DNA from: Fusicatenibacter_A intestinipullorum | GTDB taxonomy: Bacteria; Bacillota; Negativicutes; Acidaminococcales; Acidaminococcaceae | Assembly: GCA_019117495.1 (NCBI GenBank) | Contig: DWZP01000008.1 | Span: 1-64,000, forward strand | Direction of reading: 5' to 3' | DNA length: 64,000 bases | Part shown: piece after piece, positions 14,567 to 23,801 of the stretch | How positions within the stretch are numbered: position 1 is the first letter of the stretch | How the letters are laid out: each line of letters begins with the position of its first letter | Notes under the pieces: model-generated | What the model was told of the DNA's origin: nothing | Seen by the model: the letters and a program-made list of their open reading frames with translations, nothing else | The model's database searches: none | Made by a program: the position numbers and the translations under genes

Positions 14567-16933
14567 TTAAAAATTAATAATGGTTGCGCCGCTGCCGCCT
14601 TCGTTAAGCGGTGCTTCCGCAAGCGATTTTACCGAAGCATGTGTTGAAAGATAGGCCGTAAGCCCTGCCTTTAAAGCACCGGTGCCTTTGCCGTGAATAA
14701 TGCGCAGGCTGGTAAGCCCTGCCAAAAGCGCGTCATCCATGGCTTTATCAACTGCCGGAATGGCTTCGTCCATAGTCATGCCGCGCACATCAACTTCGGT
14801 GCGCGCGCCAATACTTTTAGATACAAAGAACTGGTGCGCAAAGCCCTTGCGCTTTTTACCGAAGTTTTCACCGGCGGCGTTGCTTTTGGCTTTGCCGCGC
14901 ATGGCAATGCAGTCTTTGGCTTTAACGGTGGTTTTTAAAATGCCTATTTGTACGGTAACTTCGCTGCCGTTAACGGCAATTATGGTTCCGTCCTTGCCGA
15001 GCGATTTTAAAAATACCGTCTGCCCTGCTTTTGCGGTTTGCGGCGTTAAAGGCTCGCCTTCCGGCACGGGCGTTTCGGCTGCAAAACTTTTTTGTAATTT
15101 TTTGCGTGCCGCTTCTGCCGCTGCCTGCAACTGTTTGGCGTCAAAATCGGTTTTCATTTTGCGCAGCTCTTTTAAAACTGCTTCCGTTTCGCGGCGGCTG
15201 CTGCGGTAAAGTTCGTCTGCCTGTTCGCGCGCTTTGCGCAGAATTTCGTTTTTGCGGTGTTCAAGCTCCTGCTTCTGGTGCTGAAGTTCCTGCTTAATGC
15301 GTTCGCTTTCGGCTTTTAAACTGCGTATTTCGCGGTTTTGCGTTTCGTATTCGCGCCTTTCGCCTTCCAGTTCTTTCAGCACGTCTTCCATGTGTACATG
15401 TTCCTGCGTTAAAAAGCTGCCTGCGTTTTCAATAATATCATCATCCAAGCCAAGCCTGCGGCTGATGTTAAACGCATTGCTGCTGCCCGGTACGCCCATT
15501 AACAGGCGGTAGGTAGGACGCAGCGAAACAGGGTCGAATTCCACGCTGGCGTTTTCCATGCCCTGACGCCCGTAAGCAAAGGTTTTAAGCTCGCTGTAAT
15601 GCGTGGTTACTATTGTAAGCACGCCGCGTTTGTGCAGGTGTTCCAGTATCGACATGGCAAGCGCTGCGCCTTCGTTAGGGTCGGTGCCTGCACACAGTTC
15701 GTCTATCAGCACCAGTTCGCCTGCTTTTACCTGTTTTAAAATTTCCACCATATTCGTCATATGGCCGGAAAAGGTACTTAAACTTTGTTCAATGCTCTGC
15801 TCATCGCCAATATCGGCATAAACCGCGCCGATAACCGGCATTTTGGCGCTTACCGCCGGTACAAACAAACCTGCCTGCACCATCAGCATAAAAAGGCCCA
15901 CTGTTTTTAAGGCAACAGTTTTGCCGCCGGTGTTAGGGCCGGTAATTAAAAGCGTGTTAAACCTGCCGCCGATTTCAATATCCAGCGGCACAACCTTTTG
16001 CGGGTCTAACAGCGGGTGCCTGCCTTTGGCAATTTCTATACCGCCGCCAATGTTTACAACCGGGCGCACGGCTTTTTGCTGCTGGGCAAGGTAAGCGCGC
16101 GCGGCTATAAAATCAAGCTCCGTAAGCTGCTCCATAGCCTGGGTAATGCGGGATGCATCCGCACCTACCATGCCGGAAATGGAACGCAGGATACGTTCTA
16201 TTTCTTCCTGCTCCTGCGCAAGATAACGCTTAATATCGTTATTCAGGTTAACAACCGCCATCGGTTCAATAAACAGGGTTGCACCGCTGCCCGACTGGTC
16301 GTGCACCACGCCGGGGAAATTATAGCGGTATTCCTGCTTAATGGGTATTACATAGCGGTCGCCGCGCATGGTAACAAGCGCGTCCTGAAAATACTTCTGG
16401 TTGTTTGGGTCATGCAGGATGCTGTCGAGTTTTTCGCGCACGCGGTTTTTGGCAACCTGCACTCCGGTACGCAGCCCTGCAAGTTTGGTGCTGGCACTGT
16501 CTAAAATTTCGCCTTTTTCGCTTACTGTGCTTGCAATAATGCGTTCAAGCTTGGGAAAGGCTTCCAAACCTGCAGCATATTCTGCCAGCTGCGGCGCAAT
16601 TTCCGCTTCGTCTGCCAAAAACTGCTTAACCATGCGCAAGGCTTCGCAGGTTGTGCCTACCTGCATTAATTCTTCCGGCTCTAAAACGCTGCCTATGCGC
16701 GCACGTTTAACCTGCGGCAGAATGTTGTACGCCCCGCCAAACGGAAAACGCTTGCCGTCGTCCAAAAGGCGCAGTGCTTCTGCAGTTTCTTCCTGCAAAC
16801 GCTTTACGGAGGCAAAATCGCTTTCAATGCGCATGTTCATAACGCGTTCGCGCCCAAGCGAAGTTGCCGTTTTGCCTGCCAGCATTTCTTTTACTTTATC
16901 AAATTCTAATGTTTGTATTGCAAACTTAGCCAT
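14567..16933 (-). CDS. mutS2: MutS2 family ATPase/endonuclease
   Basis: A 788-residue MutS2. Clamp/core domains are followed by the MutS-type ATPase with Walker A GPNTGGKTVALKT near 330 and the Walker B region LVLIDELCAGTDPNEGAAL. A long charged coiled coil spans about 510-620. A C-terminal Smr nuclease domain has VDVRGMTMDEAI and IIHGKGTGALKAGL. Family members suppress recombination or act on collided ribosomes; they are not part of mismatch repair. It lies 8 bp after the U32 gene with AAGGAG before the ATG, so it is co-transcribed. Confidence 0.95.
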   Translation of the reverse strand: MAKFAIQTLEFDKVKEMLAGKTATSLGRERVMNMRIESDFASVKRLQEETAEALRLLDDGKRFPFGGAYNILPQVKRARIGSVLEPEELMQVGTTCEALRMVKQFLADEAEIAPQLAEYAAGLEAFPKLERIIASTVSEKGEILDSASTKLAGLRTGVQVAKNRVREKLDSILHDPNNQKYFQDALVTMRGDRYVIPIKQEYRYNFPGVVHDQSGSGATLFIEPMAVVNLNNDIKRYLAQEQEEIERILRSISGMVGADASRITQAMEQLTELDFIAARAYLAQQQKAVRPVVNIGGGIEIAKGRHPLLDPQKVVPLDIEIGGRFNTLLITGPNTGGKTVALKTVGLFMLMVQAGLFVPAVSAKMPVIGAVYADIGDEQSIEQSLSTFSGHMTNMVEILKQVKAGELVLIDELCAGTDPNEGAALAMSILEHLHKRGVLTIVTTHYSELKTFAYGRQGMENASVEFDPVSLRPTYRLLMGVPGSSNAFNISRRLGLDDDIIENAGSFLTQEHVHMEDVLKELEGERREYETQNREIRSLKAESERIKQELQHQKQELEHRKNEILRKAREQADELYRSSRRETEAVLKELRKMKTDFDAKQLQAAAEAARKKLQKSFAAETPVPEGEPLTPQTAKAGQTVFLKSLGKDGTIIAVNGSEVTVQIGILKTTVKAKDCIAMRGKAKSNAAGENFGKKRKGFAHQFFVSKSIGARTEVDVRGMTMDEAIPAVDKAMDDALLAGLTSLRIIHGKGTGALKAGLTAYLSTHASVKSLAEAPLNEGGSGATIINF

Positions 16934-16941
16934 AATTCTCC

Positions 16942-19425
16942 TTATAAAACGCCGCGGAAGTAATGCCCGCGCGTTGTATGGGGCAGGTTTTCCTCCTGCC
17001 TGATTTCACCGTTCATTACGCCTTTATATAACGCTGCCATTTGGGCGGTTTCTTCTTCGCTGTAATAGCGTGCGTCTATCAAAAGGCGCTCTACACCTGC
17101 TTCCTGCACGGCTTTAAGGTTAGCCAGCAGGGAAAGGTCATGCGCGTTTAAAACGTGCATGCGGCAGTTCTGGTCGGTTACAAGCGGAAAACTTGCGTCT
17201 TTGCGGTCATTTAAAAATAACTGTTCGCGGCAGTTAAAGCTGCATTTGCCTTTATCCAGCCCGCCAAGGAAGCTGCCTCCGGCACAGTATTCCGAAACCA
17301 TCATTTCTATGCGCCCCTGTACAAGGCATTCCAGCGGCATCGGGCTTACAGCGCACAAATGCTCAATTTGTTTCAAAGTAAGTTCCGCGCTTAAAACAGC
17401 GCCTCTGGCACCGGCTTCGTGCCAAAATTCAAGGCAGCTGCTGTTGTAAATGTTAAGCGCCATATCTGCCCACAGCGGCAGGGTGCAGTTTTCTTTGGCT
17501 ATTTGCCACAGGCTGTTGTTGGCAATGTAAACAGCATCGGGGTTAAGCTGCTGCCATTTGGCAAACTGCCGTGCGTAAAATTCTTCCTGCCCCTGGCTGA
17601 TTATGCGTGGAGTGCCCGGAGCCCATTTTTTGCCGTATTGCGCGGCAAGTTCCGCAACTTTGGCGTAATCGGCATCCGTAACAATTTTGGTACTGAACAA
17701 ATCGCCGCCAAAAATAATATAATCGGCACCGGCGGATAAAGCTGCCTGGGCTTTGCCTACCGTATCAGTGCGCACGGTTAAAACTGCATGCTTTTTGGGA
17801 ATGTTCTTTTCCGGTTTTACAAGCTGCACATCAACTTTATGCTTTTCCGTGCGTTTTGGTGCAAAGGCTTCCATCCTTGCTGCGTCCAGCGCTTCTGCCG
17901 CCATGCGGCGCGCTTCGTTAATTTCGCTCATGGGAACCATAACGCCGTCGTCAAGGTCAACGGTTAAATTATTAAGTACATATTCGGTTGTGCCCAGACG
18001 GTCTACCTGCTTGCGCACTGCGGCTTCATCAAGCGCATGCTTGCGGGCAGATTCCGTAATAAAATTGGTTTCACCAAAGCCGGTGCTGCCTTCATCATCC
18101 GTTAAAAGTACGGTTAAAGGCTGCCCCAATTTAGCGGTTACAACCGCATCTACCGGTATGCGGCGTTTGGCTTTTTCGCCGTAAAACTTACCGGCGTAAG
18201 CCATAAGCTCGGCATCAAAAGTGCGGAACACGCGGTCATTCATGCGTACGCCGTTAGGTATGTCTATAACTACCTGCGTACCGGGCAGGGCGCTTGTTAC
18301 CTCCTGCCCGTTCTGCGTCATTTTGTTAACGGTTGTGCCAACGCGTCCGCCAACTTTTACCCAAAATTCAAGCCCGTCACCCAGCGAAAGTTTCTTTTCA
18401 AGCTTGATGGCGGCTTTGTTTTCGCCCTTAAACAGCTTTACCACGCGGCCTACCATAACGCCGCGGTTATTGGGCCTGCGGTCGCTCATCATGGTTCTGC
18501 CCGGGCGGCTTACCATATACGCGGTAGTAAAATCGCGGTTAAAAATCTGCTCGATATTTTCAAAATCCTGCTGCGGCACGTTGTAATTGCCCGCAAGATA
18601 ACTGTCGATTGCGCGGCGGTAAGCGTCCACCACCACTGCCACATATTCCGGGCGTTTCATGCGCCCTTCTATTTTATAACTGGTAACTCCGGCATCTATC
18701 AGATGCGGCAAAATTTCCAGCGTGTTCAAATCCTTCGGGCTTAACAAATACTGCCCGGCGTCAGTACCTGCCAGCATGTCCCTGCCGTTTTTGTCGGTAA
18801 GCTTATACGGCAGGCGGCAGGGCTGCGCACAGCGCCCGCGGTTGCCGCTGCGTCCGCCGATAAGGCTGCTCATCAGGCACTGGCCGCTGTAGCATACGCA
18901 TAACGCGCCGTGAATAAATACTTCTATTTCGGTATCGGTATTGCTGCAAATGGTTTTAATGTCTTTAATGCTCAGTTCACGCGCCAGCACGGCACGTTCC
19001 ATGCCGTTTTCCGCACACAGGCGTACACCGGCAAGGCTTGTTACCGTCATCTGCGTGCTGGCATGCAGCGGCAGCTGCGGCACAAGTTTGCGCGCCAGGT
19101 TAATAACGCCCATGTCCTGCACGATAATGCCGTCAACACCCACGTTGTTTAAAAACAGCAGGTAATCGGCAAGTTCCGGCATTTCAGCATCATCAACCAA
19201 AGTATTTACCGTTATATACAGCCTTACCCGGTGCATGTGCGCAAAATACACAGCCCGGGTCAGTTCTTCTCTGTCAAAATTGCTGGCATACTGGCGTGCG
19301 CCAAAGGCTTTGCCGCCCATGTAAACGGCATCTGCCCCGGCGTTTACCGCCGCTTCCAGTGCCTCCCAGCTTCCGGCAGGCGCCAGCAGTTCGATTGTTT
19401 TATTATGTTTCATCACGTTCACCAT
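16942..19425 (-). CDS. Peptidase U32 family protein (RlhA/YdcP-like, with DUF3656)
   Basis: An 827-residue U32 protein. The N-terminal U32 barrel (LLAPAGSWEALEAAVNAGAD) carries the family signature HGALCVCYSGQCLMSS and RGRCAQPCRLPY near 170-205. A DUF3656-like middle and a second U32-like C-terminal part with several cysteines (MVSEYCAGGSFLGG; KCSFNCREQ) follow. The E. coli member RlhA hydroxylates 23S rRNA C2501, so RNA modification is more likely than proteolysis. The ATG at 19425 overlaps the zapA stop (TAATG), suggesting coupled translation; a second in-frame ATG is at 19413. Confidence 0.85.
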   Translation of the reverse strand: MVNVMKHNKTIELLAPAGSWEALEAAVNAGADAVYMGGKAFGARQYASNFDREELTRAVYFAHMHRVRLYITVNTLVDDAEMPELADYLLFLNNVGVDGIIVQDMGVINLARKLVPQLPLHASTQMTVTSLAGVRLCAENGMERAVLARELSIKDIKTICSNTDTEIEVFIHGALCVCYSGQCLMSSLIGGRSGNRGRCAQPCRLPYKLTDKNGRDMLAGTDAGQYLLSPKDLNTLEILPHLIDAGVTSYKIEGRMKRPEYVAVVVDAYRRAIDSYLAGNYNVPQQDFENIEQIFNRDFTTAYMVSRPGRTMMSDRRPNNRGVMVGRVVKLFKGENKAAIKLEKKLSLGDGLEFWVKVGGRVGTTVNKMTQNGQEVTSALPGTQVVIDIPNGVRMNDRVFRTFDAELMAYAGKFYGEKAKRRIPVDAVVTAKLGQPLTVLLTDDEGSTGFGETNFITESARKHALDEAAVRKQVDRLGTTEYVLNNLTVDLDDGVMVPMSEINEARRMAAEALDAARMEAFAPKRTEKHKVDVQLVKPEKNIPKKHAVLTVRTDTVGKAQAALSAGADYIIFGGDLFSTKIVTDADYAKVAELAAQYGKKWAPGTPRIISQGQEEFYARQFAKWQQLNPDAVYIANNSLWQIAKENCTLPLWADMALNIYNSSCLEFWHEAGARGAVLSAELTLKQIEHLCAVSPMPLECLVQGRIEMMVSEYCAGGSFLGGLDKGKCSFNCREQLFLNDRKDASFPLVTDQNCRMHVLNAHDLSLLANLKAVQEAGVERLLIDARYYSEEETAQMAALYKGVMNGEIRQEENLPHTTRGHYFRGVL

Positions 19426-19667
19426 TATTCTTTAGCTGCCGCCAGAAGTTTTTCGTATTCTTTGCGCAGTTTGTAAAGTTCACCGGCAAAATCAAGCGCC
19501 GCCCAAACGGCTACGCGCCCTGTTTTTACCACGTGAGTTTTTTCCGCAAACTGCTGCATTTTTTTATCCACCATTTCCGCAATGGCTTCGGTTTCTTTTT
19601 TGGGCAGCTCCGTTGTTAAATTATACTGTTCGTTAAAAATGGTTACAGTAATGGTTTTTTTCTCCAT
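19425..19667 (-). CDS. zapA: Cell division protein ZapA
   Basis: An 80-residue ZapA. It has the N-terminal beta-hairpin fold (VTIFNEQYNLTTELPKK) and a C-terminal helix suited to coiled-coil dimers (ALDFAGELYKLRKEYEKLLA). It would bundle FtsZ filaments at midcell. Stop and start overlap with the downstream U32 gene, and the upstream gene ends 11 bp before it. Confidence 0.85.
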   Translation of the reverse strand: MEKKTITVTIFNEQYNLTTELPKKETEAIAEMVDKKMQQFAEKTHVVKTGRVAVWAALDFAGELYKLRKEYEKLLAAAKE

Positions 19668-19678
19668 TTAAACCTCCG

Positions 19679-20518
19679 TTACTGTGCGGCAATATCAAAG
19701 CTGAATTGCTGTACGCCCATCATTTCCCAACCGCGTTTATATTCCATTGTTACTTTATAGTTTCCGGGGTTCTGCACGGCCAGGAAAATTATTTCGCTGC
19801 CCATTACGCCGGTCTGCCCGTCCATGTTCATCGGCATCATATAAGAACGGCCGATTTCAAAAACGGAAGCAGCGTCGGAAGGATGCACCTGCCAGCTGTA
19901 ACCGGTGCTGCGATTGGCGTCGAGCTTAATTGCCAGAATAGCGCCCGGTTTTACAGGCACCAGCCTGTCCTCAACGGCACGGGTCATAAATGAAACCGGC
20001 AAAATTCTTACGGCTTCGGCTGCGCGGATTGCTGGCAGCAAATTTTTATACGGCATAACGCGCGTATAGGCTGCGCCTTCCGCATCGCGGAAATGCACAC
20101 CGTCCTCATATAAAAGCGCGTCGTTATAAGGACCGGTAATGTTGGTAAAGGTTTCGCCGCCGCGGAAAATTTCCGTCAGCGCCATTTCCCTGCCGGTGGT
20201 TAAATCGATATTAACGCCTTTGTAAACGGTGTTTGCTCCGTTTTCCGCTTTCAGCAAAATGCCGACAACCGTAGGCCTGTTTAAAGTTACGGTGTAGGAA
20301 AGATGGCAGCTGCCAAGATGTTTTGCCAGATTATCGGCAGCATTGTTAAGCACGCGGTTGGCGCTTTTTTGCAGGCTGATATTATCAATTCCGTCGGTTT
20401 CCGGTATTACGCCCGATACGCTGCCGGTTACCACGCGGCTGTAAACTGTTGCAGTCTGCTGGGCAAAACATACGGATGCCATCATCATTAAAGCTAAAAA
20501 CAGTCCGGTAATCTTCAT
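19679..20518 (-). CDS. Exported protein with DUF3298-like region and I42 (chagasin-type) inhibitor domain
   Basis: A 279-residue exported protein with a signal peptide about 1-19 (ending CFAQ). Residues 25-185 resemble PdaC/DUF3298 (YKGVNIDLTTGREMALTEIF). The C-terminal domain has chagasin-family marks: NRSTGYSWQ near 210, a GVMGSE loop and a final YKRGWE motif. I42 proteins inhibit papain-like cysteine proteases, so it may protect the periplasm or neutralise host or competitor proteases. It lies between gltX (18 bp) and zapA (11 bp) in the same direction, an unusual place for an exported inhibitor. Domain calls are by motif only. Confidence 0.75.
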   Translation of the reverse strand: MKITGLFLALMMMASVCFAQQTATVYSRVVTGSVSGVIPETDGIDNISLQKSANRVLNNAADNLAKHLGSCHLSYTVTLNRPTVVGILLKAENGANTVYKGVNIDLTTGREMALTEIFRGGETFTNITGPYNDALLYEDGVHFRDAEGAAYTRVMPYKNLLPAIRAAEAVRILPVSFMTRAVEDRLVPVKPGAILAIKLDANRSTGYSWQVHPSDAASVFEIGRSYMMPMNMDGQTGVMGSEIIFLAVQNPGNYKVTMEYKRGWEMMGVQQFSFDIAAQ

Positions 20519-20536
20519 CTTTCCACACCCTCCATA

Positions 20537-22000
20537 TTACATATTTTTAATAAATTCTACGGCTTTTTCCATGCGCTCCAAAGTTTTTTCGCGGCCCAAA
20601 AGCACCATTACATCAAACAGACCGGGGCTTACGGTACGCCCGGTAAGCGCAAGGCGCGTGGGGTGAATTGCCTTGCCAAGGGAAAGGCCGTGTTCTTCTG
20701 CAATTTTATTGTACAGTGCTTCGGTAGTTTCAAGGTTAAATTCCGGCAGTGCTTTAATGCCTTCAATGCAGGCTTCCAAAAGTTCTGCGGCTTCCGGCTT
20801 AAAATGTTTGGCTACGCCTTTTTCGTCGTAGCTTTCAACATCTTTAAAGAAATATTCGGCAGCGTCAACAACTTCCTGCAGGGTTTTTACGCGCACACGC
20901 ACAACATCAACCAGTTTTGCAAAATATTCTTTGTTGTTGTCAAGCCATTCCTGCGTTACAAGGCCGGATTTTACAAAAAACGGTTCTGCTTCGGGCAGAA
21001 TTTCTTCCAGCGGCAGGCTGGAAAGATACTGGCCGTTCATCCAGGTTAATTTTTTAACGTCGTAAACAGCGGCTTTTTTGCTCATCTGTTCCAACTCAAA
21101 CAGTTTAACGGTTTCTTCAAGGCTGAAAATTTCGCGTTCATCGCCGGGGCCCCAGCCAAGCAGGGTAAGATAGTTAACAATGGCTTTGTTTAAATAGCCC
21201 TGGCTGCGGAATTCTTCAACGCTGGTTGCACCGTGGCGTTTGCTGAGTTTGCTGCGGTCCGGCGCAAGTATCATCGGCATATGGCCGAATTTAGGAGGCT
21301 CAAAGCCGCAGGCTTCGTACATCAGAATCTGCTTTGGAGTATTGGAAAGGTGTTCTTCCGCACGCAGAACGTGGCTGATGCGCATCATATGGTCATCAAC
21401 AACAACGGCAAAGTTGTAGGTAGGCATGCCGTTGCTTTTTACAATTACAAAATCGTCAAACTGGGTTAAATCAAAAGTAACGTCGCCGTGAATAAGGTCA
21501 TGCACGGTTAAAGTGCCTTCTGTCGGAATTTTAAGGCGAACGGAATAAGGTTCACCGGCAGCAACGCGGCGTTTGGCTTCTTCCACGGGAATATCACGGC
21601 AGGTGCGCGCATAGCGGAACGGCTGTTTTAAAGCACGCTGTTTTTCGCGCTGCGCTTCAAGGTCTGCCGGGGTGCAGAAGCAATAGTATGCCTTGCCTTC
21701 GTCCAAAAGGCGCTGGGCAACCTCCTTATACAGCGGCAGGCGCTCGCTCTGGAAGTACGGGCCAGCCTCGCCGCCAACCTCCGGGCCTTCATCCCAGTTC
21801 AAGCCGAGCCATTTAAGGCTGGTTAAAATCTGGCTTACGCTGTCTTCCTTCAAGCGTTCGGTATCGGTATCTTCAATGCGCAGTACCAGCTTACCGCCGT
21901 TTTTGCGGGCAAACAGCCAGTTAAAAAGGGCCGTTCTTGCTCCGCCGATATGTAAATAGCCAGTAGGGCTTGGTGCAAAACGCACGCGAATTTCGTTCAT
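20537..22000 (-). CDS. gltX: Glutamyl-tRNA synthetase
   Basis: A 487-residue class I synthetase charging tRNA-Glu. The HIGH-type motif is SPTGYLHIGGARTALFN at 11-27. The catalytic KMSKS equivalent is DRSKLSKRHG near 250. The alpha-helical anticodon-binding region ends in LGREKTLERME. The leader from the promoter to the ATG is only about 40 nt, too short for a T-box. First gene of a probable gltX-I42-zapA-U32-mutS2 transcript. Confidence 0.96.
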   Translation of the reverse strand: MNEIRVRFAPSPTGYLHIGGARTALFNWLFARKNGGKLVLRIEDTDTERLKEDSVSQILTSLKWLGLNWDEGPEVGGEAGPYFQSERLPLYKEVAQRLLDEGKAYYCFCTPADLEAQREKQRALKQPFRYARTCRDIPVEEAKRRVAAGEPYSVRLKIPTEGTLTVHDLIHGDVTFDLTQFDDFVIVKSNGMPTYNFAVVVDDHMMRISHVLRAEEHLSNTPKQILMYEACGFEPPKFGHMPMILAPDRSKLSKRHGATSVEEFRSQGYLNKAIVNYLTLLGWGPGDEREIFSLEETVKLFELEQMSKKAAVYDVKKLTWMNGQYLSSLPLEEILPEAEPFFVKSGLVTQEWLDNNKEYFAKLVDVVRVRVKTLQEVVDAAEYFFKDVESYDEKGVAKHFKPEAAELLEACIEGIKALPEFNLETTEALYNKIAEEHGLSLGKAIHPTRLALTGRTVSPGLFDVMVLLGREKTLERMEKAVEFIKNM

Positions 22001-22043
22001 TTCATCGTCTCCTCAATCAAAAATAAAACTCTATAACATTATA

Positions 22044-22072
22044 ATTATACAACTTATCGCTGTATAAAGCAA
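22044..22072 (-). promoter_or_regulatory. Promoter of gltX
   Basis: Minus strand -35 TTGCTT (22067-22072), 17-bp spacer, -10 TATAAT (22044-22049). Confidence 0.65.
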
Positions 22073-22106
22073 TTTATACAGCTTACAAAGGTTAAAACAA
22101 ACAATT

Positions 22107-22130
22107 AAAGCCGGTACGGAATCCGGCTTT
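22107..22130 (-). terminator. Terminator downstream of the ATP-grasp gene
   Basis: An 8-bp stem AAAGCCGG/CCGGCTTT (22107-22114 with 22123-22130), T-rich on the minus-strand side. Confidence 0.7.
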
Positions 22131-22142
22131 AATTTAAGCAGA

Positions 22143-23408
22143 TTACTTAACAACAACCGGCACAAATAGGGCTTCAATGCCGGTAATATCATACGGGCTG
22201 AAACGCACAAACAGTTTGGAAGGCTTACCGTTAATTACAAAGCACGAATAGGTAAATTTGCCCTCCCACCTGCCGGCGTCCGTTTCCACGCTCACAAGGT
22301 CAGAATCTATAAACTCCTGGTAAATATCGGCGCAGTCGTCGGCTTCTTCCGCCTCATAGCTGAAGGTTCCGTCCGGCTCGATAATGGAAATATTGCAGCC
22401 TTCGCGCCCGAAGATAGGCTTTTTAAGGAATTTGCGCCCGGCAAAATCCTTAGCGTCCATTGAAGTTTCTGCAATATTCGTGCGCACAATTTGCTTTGCG
22501 GCATCGTCAAAATAACCGGTGCTTCCGGCAAGGTAATGCGCTATCGCCATCATGGCCTTGTTCTGCATTAAAATGGCCTTAACAGGGTTCACCAGAATAA
22601 CTTTGTGCATATTCGCCAAATCCATCAGCTTTAAGCCGACAGGGTAACCGTCGTCAGATTCGTCATCCATTAAAAGTTCCAGCGGATGCAGGCGGTACAA
22701 AACATCAATTTTATATTCGCCGCTGCCGTCGTTATGGTAAACGCCGTCATCCTTTACAACCAAATCAATAAGCCTTGCCGCACGCACATTAACAAATTCG
22801 TACTCGTCAAAATGCGCTTTAATATAATCTTCCAGAGCATTTTTCAGATACATCATATTGGCCCAGTCTTCGGCGTAAGCATCATTGGCCGCCAGCGTAA
22901 TATTTACGCCGCTGAAGTTTATTTTGCCCTTCAGCGTTGTTTTTAAAAGCTCCGTAAAAGGCTCAATAAGTTCAGCGTCAAATCCATCATCTTCGCTACC
23001 TGCAAAATATTTCTGCGCCACGGCATTGCCGTAAAACGCTTCCGGCATGGCGCAGGGAGTATCGGCGTTAATTTCCACAACCTTATAAATGCCGTTTTTG
23101 TCCTTTACAAAATCAAGGCGCGCTATATTTGTTACATATTTGCTGTCGTCATCCAAAATAAACGGCGTCAGCTTCGGCGTCATGTTAATAATGTCTATCG
23201 GCATTACATTGCCTTTGCTGCGCACGTCTTCGGCAAGCTTTGCCATTACGGCGCACACCTCGCGCGCAATGTACTGTATTTTTTCTTTTTCGTTTTTGCT
23301 GATATACAGCGGGCTTAAAACCGGATACCTTGTTTCATAATCCGGCGCATCAATGTAAGGAATTATTTTTTCGTCCAAAAGGTCAATCCACGATGATTTT
23401 TTAAGCAT
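22143..23408 (-). CDS. Glutathionylspermidine synthase family ATP-grasp protein (YgiC/YjfC-like)
   Basis: A 421-residue cytoplasmic protein of the GSP_synth ATP-grasp family. Marks are the N-terminal region ARLDFVKDKNGIYKVVEINADTPC near 95-118, LFRLHPLE-like YRLHPLELLMDD and a C-terminal FLKKPIFGREGCNI ATP-grasp strand. No amidase domain precedes it, so it is YgiC/YjfC-like and not bifunctional GspSA. The ligated substrates are unknown. It follows a lipoprotein gene by 11 bp, the same arrangement as E. coli ygiB-ygiC and yjfM-yjfC. Confidence 0.85.
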   Translation of the reverse strand: MLKKSSWIDLLDEKIIPYIDAPDYETRYPVLSPLYISKNEKEKIQYIAREVCAVMAKLAEDVRSKGNVMPIDIINMTPKLTPFILDDDSKYVTNIARLDFVKDKNGIYKVVEINADTPCAMPEAFYGNAVAQKYFAGSEDDGFDAELIEPFTELLKTTLKGKINFSGVNITLAANDAYAEDWANMMYLKNALEDYIKAHFDEYEFVNVRAARLIDLVVKDDGVYHNDGSGEYKIDVLYRLHPLELLMDDESDDGYPVGLKLMDLANMHKVILVNPVKAILMQNKAMMAIAHYLAGSTGYFDDAAKQIVRTNIAETSMDAKDFAGRKFLKKPIFGREGCNISIIEPDGTFSYEAEEADDCADIYQEFIDSDLVSVETDAGRWEGKFTYSCFVINGKPSKLFVRFSPYDITGIEALFVPVVVK

Positions 23409-23419
23409 GGCCTGCCTCC

Positions 23420-23791
23420 TTACGATACCGCACTGCTGCGTGCCGCACCGCTGCTGATGCCTGTTTTTCCGGTTGAAGGGCTTGTTACCTTACTGGTTGT
23501 GCTGCCGCTTTTGGTTCCCTCTGCCCCGCTCACTTTGGAATTGCCTGCGGTATTTGCATTGGTACCGGCAGTATTGCCGGGTACAGGCGTGCCCTGCCTT
23601 ACGTTAGTGGTAGTGCCGCCAAACATTGGCCAGTGCCAGAACATCCACCACGGATAAACCATAGAAGTGTTGGCAGAACCGTTTTCTTCCTGTTCTTCGT
23701 TTTCATTGCTGCCGCACCCCGCGGTGGAAGCAAGCATTGAAAGCACTATTGCGCCAGCTATAATTTTATTGCGTTTTTCTTTAGTAAGCAT
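23420..23791 (-). CDS. Small lipoprotein upstream of the ATP-grasp gene
   Basis: A 123-residue lipoprotein with a signal peptide and lipobox STAGC (Cys26). The mature part is short: an acidic linker, a Trp-rich patch (YPWWMFWHWPMFGG) and a Ser/Thr/Gly-rich disordered tail. It shows no enzymatic motif. Its position directly before a GSP_synth-type gene mirrors YgiB/YjfM (DUF1190) lipoproteins, although the sequence likeness is only compositional. Confidence 0.75.
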   Translation of the reverse strand: MLTKEKRNKIIAGAIVLSMLASTAGCGSNENEEQEENGSANTSMVYPWWMFWHWPMFGGTTTNVRQGTPVPGNTAGTNANTAGNSKVSGAEGTKSGSTTSKVTSPSTGKTGISSGAARSSAVS

Positions 23792-23801
23792 TTCTTATCA
23801 C

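Noticed and set aside
20537..22106. T-box upstream of gltX
   Set aside because: The promoter lies about 45 bp from the ATG, leaving no room for a T-box leader.
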